In this document: positions 4,709-11,446 of the stretch, piece by piece
How the letters are laid out: the number at the start of each line of letters is the position of its first letter
How positions within the stretch are numbered: position 1 is the first letter of the stretch
Origin: Nitrospirota bacterium
GTDB lineage: Bacteria; Nitrospirota; Nitrospiria; JACQBZ01
Length of the DNA stretch: 11,739 bases
Assembly: GCA_016198945.1 (NCBI GenBank)
Contig: JACQHO010000140.1
Coordinates: 1 to 11,739 of the forward strand
Direction: 5' to 3'
Made by a program: the position numbers and the translations under genes
Notes under the pieces: generated by a model
What the model was told of the DNA's origin: nothing
The model's database searches: none
What the model saw: the letters and a program-made list of their open reading frames with translations, nothing else

Positions 4709-6638
4709 AAGCGGACGGCGGGGCGTCGGCGACGCGGTGGCGGCAGTAAGGACAGAGGATCCATTCCGGCTGGAGCGGCTTTCCGCAGGCATGGCAGTGA
4801 TGGGTGACCGGATGGGCGCAGTAGGGGCAGACCTGAAAGTCAATATGGATGGACTTCCCGCATTTCAGACAGAAGGTCTGCAAATCCTCGCGGACCTCGA
4901 TCACCCGCAGCAGCTCCTCGATCGTCGTGACTCCGCCCTTCACTTTGCTCAGACCGTCCTCACCCAGGGAGGTCATCTTCGAGGCCAGCGCCGTGGATCG
5001 CAGATCGTGCTCGGCCGCGCCGGTCGCGACGAGTTCCCGCAGCCGCGTCGTCATTTCGAGCACTTCATACATCCCGGTCCGGCCTTGATAGCCGAGATAG
5101 TTGCAGTAGCTGCAGCCCTTGCCGTAGTAGAAAGAGACGTTTTTCACCGAATCCACGGGAATTCTCAAGCTCACGAGGCTTTCCTCCGGAGGCGGCATCG
5201 CCGTCTTGCACCGTGGACAGACGCATCGCACCAGTCGCTGCGCAATGACGCCCATCACCAGCGACGCCACGAGATAACGCGGAACACCCAAGTCGACCAG
5301 GCGCGTGATCGTGGAGGGGGCGTCATTGGTATGGACAGTCGAGAGAACAAGATGGCCCGTCATGGCCGCGCGGAAAGCGATCTCGGCCGTCTCAAGATCC
5401 CGGATCTCGCCGATCAGGATCACGTTCGGATCCTGCCGCAGGATCGATCGCAGACAGCCGGCGAAGGTCAGGCCGATGGCCGTGTTGATCTGGACCTGGT
5501 TGATGCCGTCCAGATTGTACTCGATCGGATCCTCCACCGTCACGATGTTCGTCACCTCGTCCCGCAGTGCATGGATCATGGAGTACAGCGTCGTCGTCTT
5601 TCCGCTCCCGGTGGGGCCCGTGACCAGGATGATCCCCTGCTTTCGGCGCATCAGCGAGCGAACCTGCGACAGATTGTGAGGCGAAACCCCCAACGTATCG
5701 AGGGAGACCACCAGCCGGCCCTGATCCAGGACGCGGATCACCATCTTTTCCCCGTACTGGGTCGGAAGGGTGGAGAGACGGAGGTCGATCTCCCGGTTGT
5801 CCGACCGCACGCGCACCGCGCCGTCCTGCGGCATCCGCCGCTCGGCGATGTCCAGTTTTCCAAGAATCTTCATGCGGGATATCAGCGCGCCCTGGATCCA
5901 TTTGGGCAGCCGGAGGTCTTCCTTGAGGAGGCCGTCGATCCGGTACCGCACCCGGAAATCCCGTTGGGAGGGCTCGATATGAATGTCGCTGGCCCGCTGA
6001 CGGATGGCCTTGGTCATGATCAGGTTGGCCAGGCGGATGACCGGGGCCAGACGGCTCCGCTCCTCGAGGGACCGGGCGTCCGCCGCGGTCGGACTGATTT
6101 CGGGGATGATCTGGAGAAGGGATTCGTCGTAGTCCCGGGCCGTTTCCTCGACGATGCTTTCAACCGAGGTATTCAGGTTGTAATACCGCTCGATCGCTTC
6201 AAGTATGTCCTTGCGCGTCGCGATAACCGGCTGAATCCGGAAACCGGAGGCGAAGCCGAGGTCCCGCAGGCATTCGTAGTCGAGGGGATCGACCATCGCG
6301 ACGTTCAGCGTTTTATTCTCCAGGGAAACCGGGATGGCGCATTGCTTTTTGGCGAGGGCTTCCGGAATCGCCATCACGACCTCGGGCTCCAGCGCCGTGG
6401 CGCTGAGATCCATGAAGGGATATCCCATCTGCGTGGAAAGCGCCTGCGCCAGCGCGCTCTCGGAGACGATGCGCAGCGTGATCAGCGTCTCGCCCAGCTT
6501 TTTCCCCAGCCGCTTCTGCTCGGCCAGCGCCCGTTTGAGCTGATCGTGGTTGATCAGCCCCGTATCGAAAAGAAAATCGCCCAGGCGCTTCTTTCCGTGG
6601 AATTCCGTCGTCTGTTTTTGAAATTCTCCCTGGGACAT
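4707..6638 (-). CDS. pilB: Type IV pilus / type II secretion ATPase (PilB/GspE family) with C-terminal tandem zinc ribbon
   Basis: A hexameric cytoplasmic motor that hydrolyses ATP to drive pilus or pseudopilus assembly. Domains in order: MshEN/T2SSE N-terminal domain (about 16-151), then the ATPase core with Walker A GPTGSGKTTT (341-350), Asp box and Walker B around RQDPNVILIGEIRD (401-414), His box GHLVLSTVHTND (428-439), and the usual zinc site (Cys 472 or 474, 477, 509, 512). Unusually, it continues with four more CxxC pairs (590/593, 604/607, 615/618, 629/632), a double zinc ribbon of about 50 residues. The start at 6638 has GAGG 6 nt upstream (6645-6648); the in-frame ATG at 6650 has none. 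The gene follows comEC by 48 bp. I cannot separate PilB from GspE by sequence alone, but the ComEC neighbour favours the pilus or DNA-uptake role. Confidence 0.92.
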   Translation of the reverse strand: MSQGEFQKQTTEFHGKKRLGDFLFDTGLINHDQLKRALAEQKRLGKKLGETLITLRIVSESALAQALSTQMGYPFMDLSATALEPEVVMAIPEALAKKQCAIPVSLENKTLNVAMVDPLDYECLRDLGFASGFRIQPVIATRKDILEAIERYYNLNTSVESIVEETARDYDESLLQIIPEISPTAADARSLEERSRLAPVIRLANLIMTKAIRQRASDIHIEPSQRDFRVRYRIDGLLKEDLRLPKWIQGALISRMKILGKLDIAERRMPQDGAVRVRSDNREIDLRLSTLPTQYGEKMVIRVLDQGRLVVSLDTLGVSPHNLSQVRSLMRRKQGIILVTGPTGSGKTTTLYSMIHALRDEVTNIVTVEDPIEYNLDGINQVQINTAIGLTFAGCLRSILRQDPNVILIGEIRDLETAEIAFRAAMTGHLVLSTVHTNDAPSTITRLVDLGVPRYLVASLVMGVIAQRLVRCVCPRCKTAMPPPEESLVSLRIPVDSVKNVSFYYGKGCSYCNYLGYQGRTGMYEVLEMTTRLRELVATGAAEHDLRSTALASKMTSLGEDGLSKVKGGVTTIEELLRVIEVREDLQTFCLKCGKSIHIDFQVCPYCAHPVTHHCHACGKPLQPEWILCPYCRHRVADAPPSA

Positions 6639-6686
6639 GGGCGGCCTCATGAAGTACGGACGGTAAAATGGACTATAAAGAAGGGC

Positions 6687-9233
6687 TCACCCTTTGTCAA
6701 GCCGGGCCGCCCCGCCCCGACTAAACAGCTTTTTCAGATTAGAGCCCTCCACGGCCGTCATCCCCCAACCCCAGGGCACCGGGCGCGGCGCCAAGTCGGC
6801 CTGTGTCCCGAGGGTCCGTCGAATCCCGTCGGTCTCGTACCGCACCGCGCCGTCACGGTCCGTGCGATAGAGACGGGCGCCCAGTGAGTCATACGCCGCC
6901 AGCGTCTCCGGGGAAGGATGACGGTAGGGATTGTTTGCGCCGACCGATATCACGGCCGCGGCCGGCGCTGTTTGGGACAGGAAATCGGGATCGATCGAAC
7001 TACGGCTGCCGTGATGCGGAACTTTCAGAACGGTGGCCTTCAGACGACCGCCCCATCGGAGAAGCTTCCGCTGCGCCGGACGCTCGATATCCCCCGTAAA
7101 CAGGAGCGCCTCCCGCCCGTATTCGATCCGGATCACGAGGGATTGATCATTATCCGATAACCTGGAGGGGACGGATTTCAAATCTGTCCCCACAGCGGGA
7201 TGGAGCGTCGTGATCCGCGCAGGACCGAACGGCTTCGGCAGACCGTCGCCCGTGATCCGCTTTTCCGGGATCCCCTTTTCCAAGATCATCTCCCGAAACC
7301 GGTCATAAAAATCGGCGTTCTTTTCCAACCCATTGGTCCAGACCTCGCCGATCCTAAATTTTCTTGCGATATAGATCAAGCCGCCCATGTGATCCCGTTG
7401 GGGATGGCTTGCGACCAGAGTGTCGATCCTCCAATGGCCGCGGTCCCACAGATAAGGCGCAACGACCAGCCGGCCGAGGTCAAAATTCCCATGAGCGGAC
7501 CCGCCGTCGATCAAGATCGTTTTCCCGTCCGGCATCTCGATCCAGGCGGCGTCCCCCTGCCCGACATCCAGAAAGGTTACGCGCAGACGTCCGTCCGAAT
7601 GACCGGTCCATAATCCCGCGATCCAGACCGTTATGATCAGAAGCCAAAGGCTTATCACGGCCCCTTTCCAGACCCGGCCCGGCCGCGGGGAAAGACCGAT
7701 CCATCCGGCGATGTAAAATGCCGCGAGAACCGGCGCCGGAGGGGACGGGACGTGGAGCTCGGACGCCGGCAACCGTGCGAATCCCTCAAGGATCCGATAC
7801 AGCCCGCGCACAAGGCCGTCGTTCAGTCCGGCCAGCGGGAGCGTCGTTGAATCGAAGAGGATCGCTCCGATGGAACAAACCAGTCCCAACGGAACGATCA
7901 CCATTCCGATGATCGGAATCACGATCGGATTGGACAGAAACCCGACCCAGCCGATCTGATTAAAATAGAAGGCCGTCAACGGCAACGTAGCCGCCCCGGC
8001 CGCAACCGTCATCCCCCAATAGGCCCGGAGCTTTTTGAACAGCCGTTCGGCGCGGGAGGGTTCCGATTCCACCCTCGACGCCGGTTCGGTCGGTCCGCCG
8101 ACCCCTTTCATTCCGATCAGCGCCATCGCCAGGACCGCGATGAACGAGAGCTGGAAGGAGATCGCAAAAACGGCGCGAGGATCCCACGACACAATCAGAA
8201 GGGCCGCGACGGCCAGCGCATTCAATGGATCATCGGCCCGCTGAAACCAGACGGCGGCGAGATAAACCAGGATCATCACCAGGGAGCGGACCGTCGCGAC
8301 CTGTCCGCCGGCCAGGAGCGTATAAAAAACGACCGGGACCAGCGTGGTCAGAACCGCAAGCCGGGTGAGGGTCACGCGACGGCTCAGGAACAACAGCCAC
8401 CGGGCCGGCATCCGCCGCAGGATCCGGCCGGCGAGGTGAAACACGACGAATGCCACCAGGGCGAGATGAGAACCCGAGATCGAGAGGAGGTGGGTCGTTC
8501 CGGAAATCATGAAGGCTTCACGGATCTCGGGAGTCAACGAGCCCGTCTCGCCGATCAGCATCGCCTGAAGGATCGCGGACGAAACGGGGGAAAGCGCGCC
8601 GTCCAACCGCTGCCGTATCCGCTCTCTCCAGGCATAAATCCGGCGCAACGGAGCGAGGCCTCCGGTCGACAACCGGGTGATCTCGCCGGGACGATGAACC
8701 GTCGCCAGCGCGCGGATCCCATCCCGCCGGAGCACGGCGGCGTAATCAAAACCGCCCGGATTGCGAAGGCCCGATGCCGGGCGGAGCCGGAGCCCGGCCG
8801 AAATCGAATCCCCGTACTCGAGGTCCGGGACAAGATCCCGGACCGTGATCCGCACCCTTCCTCGGACGGGGACTTCATCACCTCCCCGAACGATCCCCCG
8901 GGCCGCGACGAATACGAGGCTGCTTTCCGGCCCGTGACGGAGAGGCTCGTCGATCACGCCGATCAGCCGGACCGGCTCCCGTGTCGCGAACCGGGCAAGA
9001 TCATCGGACGAATCCGTACGGGTCGCGATCTGGAGCCGGATCATCCCGATCAGAACCAGTCCAAGGACCGCCAGAAAAACCCAGTGGTTCCATTGTCGCC
9101 GGAAACGCTTATAGATGACCCCCCCGCCGACCCCCATCACACCGAGGGTGGTCAAGGGATAATAGGTCCAGGCTTCTCCAAGAACCACGCCCGACAATAA
9201 ACAAACCGCCGATGCTACTAAAGGTCTTTCCAT
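6687..9233 (-). CDS. comEC: ComEC/Rec2 DNA internalisation channel
   Basis: An inner-membrane protein that carries single-stranded DNA into the cytoplasm during natural transformation. The 848 residues match the full-length family. There are N-terminal membrane helices (about 5-70), the DUF4131/OB-fold part ending in LRNPGGFDYAAVLRRDGI (156-173), and the competence domain with SAILQAMLIGETG and THLLSISGSHLALVA (219-261) followed by many membrane segments to about 545. The C-terminal metallo-beta-lactamase domain has FLDVGQGDA, SHPQRDHMGGL (609-619), LLFTGDIE and VPHHGS. A 25-bp palindrome is inserted in frame and encodes GTDLKSVP (682-689). GAGGAG (9242-9247) lies 8 nt before the ATG at 9233. 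Long antisense frames across it are composition artefacts. pilB follows on the same strand 48 bp on. Confidence 0.95.
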   Translation of the reverse strand: MERPLVASAVCLLSGVVLGEAWTYYPLTTLGVMGVGGGVIYKRFRRQWNHWVFLAVLGLVLIGMIRLQIATRTDSSDDLARFATREPVRLIGVIDEPLRHGPESSLVFVAARGIVRGGDEVPVRGRVRITVRDLVPDLEYGDSISAGLRLRPASGLRNPGGFDYAAVLRRDGIRALATVHRPGEITRLSTGGLAPLRRIYAWRERIRQRLDGALSPVSSAILQAMLIGETGSLTPEIREAFMISGTTHLLSISGSHLALVAFVVFHLAGRILRRMPARWLLFLSRRVTLTRLAVLTTLVPVVFYTLLAGGQVATVRSLVMILVYLAAVWFQRADDPLNALAVAALLIVSWDPRAVFAISFQLSFIAVLAMALIGMKGVGGPTEPASRVESEPSRAERLFKKLRAYWGMTVAAGAATLPLTAFYFNQIGWVGFLSNPIVIPIIGMVIVPLGLVCSIGAILFDSTTLPLAGLNDGLVRGLYRILEGFARLPASELHVPSPPAPVLAAFYIAGWIGLSPRPGRVWKGAVISLWLLIITVWIAGLWTGHSDGRLRVTFLDVGQGDAAWIEMPDGKTILIDGGSAHGNFDLGRLVVAPYLWDRGHWRIDTLVASHPQRDHMGGLIYIARKFRIGEVWTNGLEKNADFYDRFREMILEKGIPEKRITGDGLPKPFGPARITTLHPAVGTDLKSVPSRLSDNDQSLVIRIEYGREALLFTGDIERPAQRKLLRWGGRLKATVLKVPHHGSRSSIDPDFLSQTAPAAAVISVGANNPYRHPSPETLAAYDSLGARLYRTDRDGAVRYETDGIRRTLGTQADLAPRPVPWGWGMTAVEGSNLKKLFSRGGAARLDKG
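7167..7191. repeat. 25-bp palindromic repeat inside comEC
   Basis: The arms GGGGACGGATTT and AAATCTGTCCCC pair with one mismatch around a single central base. It lies in frame within the comEC metallo-beta-lactamase region and encodes the octapeptide GTDLKSVP. I recall the same nucleotide palindrome, and peptides containing TDLKSVP, as a dispersed repeat in several bacterial genomes. That recurrence is from memory. Confidence 0.75.
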
Positions 9234-9431
9234 CCGTCCCGCTCCTCACCCGGCCTAATGGAGCAAGGACGATGCCAAACCTTGGGAGCCCCCGATCGGG
9301 AGGGACGGGCGGTTTTTGAGCGGCACGGTTCTCGGCGGGCATTGAAAGGGGGATAGCGCGGGAGGAGGACATGCTCACTTGTTCACAGGAGGGCGCCGGC
9401 ATAAACCGGCCGTTCATAAGGGAACCAATCC

Positions 9432-9887
9432 TCAGGCCGTGTGCTCGCCGAAATCCTTTGGGCTCAATCGTGCAAGCCAGGCATCCAGACTGTCTCCGGC
9501 GCGTTGCTTGAAGACTTCGTCCGTGGTGTAAATCGGGACATGGCTGCGGAGGGCCAGCGCGATCGCGTCGCTGGGGCGGGAATCAATGCTGAACAGGCTG
9601 CCGCCGGATTCGAGATAGATCAGGGCATAATAGGTGTTGTTCTTGATCTCCGTGATAATCACCTTCTGGATCCGGAGCCCGAGATGCTCCAGCATGCTCT
9701 TTAAAAGGTCATGCGTCATCGGCCGGCCGGACAGGATCCCTTCCAGCGCAAACTTGATCGCGTTTCCCTCGACCGCGCCGACCCAGATCGGCAGAACCTC
9801 CTTGTTGTCCTCGGCCCGCAGAAGCACCACCTGGGTCTCGGTCTTGGGATCGGTCAAGACCCCCTGCACGCTTAATTTGATGTCCAT
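9432..9887 (-). CDS. Bifunctional nuclease family (DUF151/BFN) protein, copy 1
   Basis: A 151-residue member of the BFN/DUF151 family, related to plant nucleases with DNase and RNase activity; the bacterial role is poorly defined. Hallmarks include VVLLRAEDNKEVLPIWVG (20-37), EGNAIKFALEGI, the RPMTHDLL segment, and the signature SIDSRPSDAIALALRSHVPIYTTDEVF. After the domain comes a short acidic tail ending in DFGEHTA. No signal peptide or UvrC/UVR extension is present. The GGAGGA ribosome site (9898-9903) ends 11 nt before the ATG, which lies 23 bp after the lipoprotein gene, so the two are likely cotranscribed. A paralogue at 10715-11167 has the same length and layout. Confidence 0.92.
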   Translation of the reverse strand: MDIKLSVQGVLTDPKTETQVVLLRAEDNKEVLPIWVGAVEGNAIKFALEGILSGRPMTHDLLKSMLEHLGLRIQKVIITEIKNNTYYALIYLESGGSLFSIDSRPSDAIALALRSHVPIYTTDEVFKQRAGDSLDAWLARLSPKDFGEHTA

Positions 9888-9910
9888 TGAAATGAGTTTC
9901 CTCCGGTACG

Positions 9911-10522
9911 CTATGGAAGACGATGGATGAGGCCGTTGCTCGCGATCGCCATGGTCTTTTCAAAACTAGACGGAATCCAGGGAAAGATCAGGACGACATA
10001 CCCCCGGCCCTCGCCGATTCCCTCCCAAAGAATCTCGCCCTGCTCGGTATCGAAGATGCGGCCGGCCAGCCGGACCTGGGTGGCCCCTTCGGTCATCTCG
10101 ATCCGTTGAAGCTCGGTCAAGAGAAGGTAACGGGCCCCCACCGCCTTACCGATCCGTTCAAGCGGCTCCTGCCGCGGGGGACGATCCACCGAGTATTCCC
10201 GCGTCAAATCCTGATAGAGCGACTCCAGTCCCGACTGACGAATCCGCGACAGGCTTTCCTGCGGATCAATCCAGACCCGGCCGGACCGCTGCTGCCGGAG
10301 CGCCTCGACAAAAATCGCATCCGCCCTGGGAAGATAGTCGCGAAGCGAGGAGCGGCTGAACAGGGGCAGAAGCCCGAGGCCTTCGCCTTCAAACGGTTCG
10401 GAAGGAAAGCCGAACTTGCGATACGACTCGGTCGAAAGATCGTCAATCGTGGCGCATCCCATCGGAAGCGCGCCGATCACGAGACAGCACAGAATCCCCG
10501 ATGCCAAAGCAACGCGCTTCAT
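9911..10522 (-). CDS. Predicted lipoprotein of unknown function between two BFN genes
   Basis: A 203-residue protein beginning MKRVALASG, with a hydrophobic stretch and cysteine at residue 23 in LPMGC, a somewhat imperfect lipobox. The mature part has GEGLGLLPLFSRSSLRDYLPRADAIFVEALRQQRSGRVWIDP, then GKAVGARYLLLTELQRIEM and RIFDTEQGEILWEGIGEG. These resemble envelope lipoproteins that share the fold of TolB-N/CsgG-like domains (a strand, a helix, and a 'DTEQGEILWEG' edge strand). The call is general only. The frame is open to a TTG at 10603, but those 27 extra residues (NSLRKKRIFQYP...) come from the neighbouring repeat element. GGGGAAG just before the ATG at 10522 supports the shorter form. 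The next gene, BFN-1, begins 23 bp downstream. Confidence 0.75.
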   Translation of the reverse strand: MKRVALASGILCCLVIGALPMGCATIDDLSTESYRKFGFPSEPFEGEGLGLLPLFSRSSLRDYLPRADAIFVEALRQQRSGRVWIDPQESLSRIRQSGLESLYQDLTREYSVDRPPRQEPLERIGKAVGARYLLLTELQRIEMTEGATQVRLAGRIFDTEQGEILWEGIGEGRGYVVLIFPWIPSSFEKTMAIASNGLIHRLP

Positions 10523-10591
10523 TTCTTCCCCGACGAAGATGGATTTTTTCAGGAACCTGCTAACAGGGTATTGAAAAATGCGCTTCTTGCG

Positions 10592-10714
10592 CAGGCTGTT
10601 CAAAAAGCTCCGAATGCAAGGCCGCAGGGTACGAAGAGCCCGGAGCGTACGAAATAGGTACGTGAGGACTCTGAGGACCCGAGAACGAAGCAGACGGACT
10701 TTTTCAACAGCCTG
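10592..10714. mobile_element. MITE-like palindromic element of 123 bp
   Basis: The left end CAGGCTGTTCAAAAAG pairs with the right end CTTTTTCAACAGCCTG with one mismatch, and the match continues through CCG..TGC / GCA..CGG, giving imperfect terminal inverted repeats of about 25 bp. The interior has a nested palindrome around GCGTAC..GTACGT (about 10646-10665), so the whole unit can fold. No coding capacity is present. A second end-like sequence, AACAGGGTATTGAAAAATG (10562-10580), and a GCGC-ttct-TGCGC mini-stem adjoin on the left. CCTGCTAA occurs at both outer borders (10556-10563 and 10711-10718). The ends resemble a repeat that I recall as abundant in Nitrospira-like genomes. Confidence 0.75.
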
Positions 10715-11167
10715 CTAAGCGTCGTATTTTCCGAAATCCTCCGGGCGGAGATTATCCAACCACCGGTCGAGCTCCTCGGTGCTGTGCTTCTGGATCACGG
10801 AATCGGTCGCAAAAATAGGGGCGTCCGCCCGCAGGGCCAGCGCGATGGCGTCGCTGGGACGGGAGTCGATCGTGTACTCCGAGTCCTGATAATACACATG
10901 GATCTTCGCAAAATAGGTGTTGTCCTTCAGGTCGGTGATGACGATGCTGATCACCTTGGCATGGCTGCTTTCCAGGATATTCTTCATCAGGTCGTGGGTC
11001 ATCGGCCGGGGGGTAAAGACGCCCTCCAACGCGAAGCTGATCGCGCCGGCCTCCGGTTTTCCGATCCAGATCGGAAGCACTTCTTTTTCCTGCTCATCCC
11101 GAAGAATGATGATAAAGGCGTTATTAAACGGGTCGTACATCAACCCTCTGACTTTCATCTGGAGCAC
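10715..11167 (-). CDS. Bifunctional nuclease family (DUF151/BFN) protein, copy 2
   Basis: A 150-residue DUF151/BFN protein. Conserved segments include EKEVLPIWIGKPEAGAISFALEGV, RPMTHDLMKNIL, ITDLKDNTYFAKIHV and TIDSRPSDAIALALRADAPIFATDSVI, ending in LRPEDFGKYDA. By eye it shares roughly half of its residues with copy 1 (9432-9887) and aligns nearly end to end, so it is an old duplicate. The probable start is GTG at 11167, with AAAGGA (11175-11180) 7 nt upstream; the ATG at 11158 has no ribosome site. It is the first gene of the long minus-strand run, with a promoter at 11251-11279. Its TAG stop (10715-10717) is formed by the edge of the MITE-like element. Confidence 0.92.
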   Translation of the reverse strand: MLQMKVRGLMYDPFNNAFIIILRDEQEKEVLPIWIGKPEAGAISFALEGVFTPRPMTHDLMKNILESSHAKVISIVITDLKDNTYFAKIHVYYQDSEYTIDSRPSDAIALALRADAPIFATDSVIQKHSTEELDRWLDNLRPEDFGKYDA

Positions 11168-11174
11168 GGTGTCG

Positions 11175-11180
11175 TCCTTT
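11175..11180 (-). promoter_or_regulatory. Ribosome binding site AAAGGA deciding a GTG start
   Basis: AAAGGA is followed by a 7-nt spacer and GTG (11165-11167). The downstream ATG at 11158 is preceded by CTCCAG, with no Shine-Dalgarno likeness. Confidence 0.5.
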
Positions 11181-11250
11181 GCAAGACCGTTGTCTGCGGA
11201 AAGAAATGCCGGACCCTCTCCATGGAATCGGGGGCCTGCAATGATGATTT

Positions 11251-11279
11251 ATCATATAATAAGAGGAGGCTTATTTCAA
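11251..11279 (-). promoter_or_regulatory. Sigma70-type promoter for the BFN-2 gene cluster
   Basis: On the minus strand TTGAAA (11274-11279) and TATGAT (11251-11256) are separated by 17 bp, close to consensus at ideal spacing. Transcription would start near 11243, giving an untranslated leader of about 75 nt before the GTG of BFN-2. Confidence 0.6.
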
Positions 11280-11371
11280 CACGTTTTTATCTCGGTCGGG
11301 ATTCAAGATCCGTTCCCGTTTTTTTATGGATTATCGAAGAGTTGTGAAACGAGGCCTCCGGCTTATCAACC

Positions 11372-11401
11372 TTGACAGAGACTTTTTTAAACGGATATAA
11401 T
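11372..11401 (+). promoter_or_regulatory. Consensus sigma70-type promoter for the ccsA-like gene
   Basis: TTGACA (11372-11377) and TATAAT (11396-11401), both perfect consensus hexamers, are 18 bp apart. Transcription would begin near 11408, about 40 nt before the ATG at 11447. No other consensus promoter this good was seen in the window. Confidence 0.75.
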
Positions 11402-11425
11402 CGGGCAGGCAATAACGGATGCCCG
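11402..11425 (+). promoter_or_regulatory. Inverted repeat at the transcription start of the ccsA-like gene
   Basis: CGGGCA (11402-11407) and TGCCCG (11420-11425) are perfect complements separated by 12 bases, directly after the -10 box. The position fits an operator half-site pair or a small 5' leader hairpin. No repressor can be named. Confidence 0.35.
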
Positions 11426-11446
11426 CTTGTTTGAGGTCAACCCATC

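Noticed and set aside
4737..6887. 716-codon open frame on the plus strand opposite pilB
   Set aside because: The minus strand encodes an unmistakable PilB with all motifs. The plus frame has no recognisable domain and a composition (rich in R, H, D, Q) typical of antisense frames in GC-rich genes.
9392..9412. GCCGG-cataaa-CCGGC stem between BFN-1 and comEC as a terminator
   Set aside because: No T-tract follows on either strand; it may be a chance stem in GC-rich DNA.
9109..9417. 102-codon minus-strand frame overlapping the comEC start
   Set aside because: No domain, it overlaps the ComEC N-terminus out of frame, and it has no convincing ribosome site.
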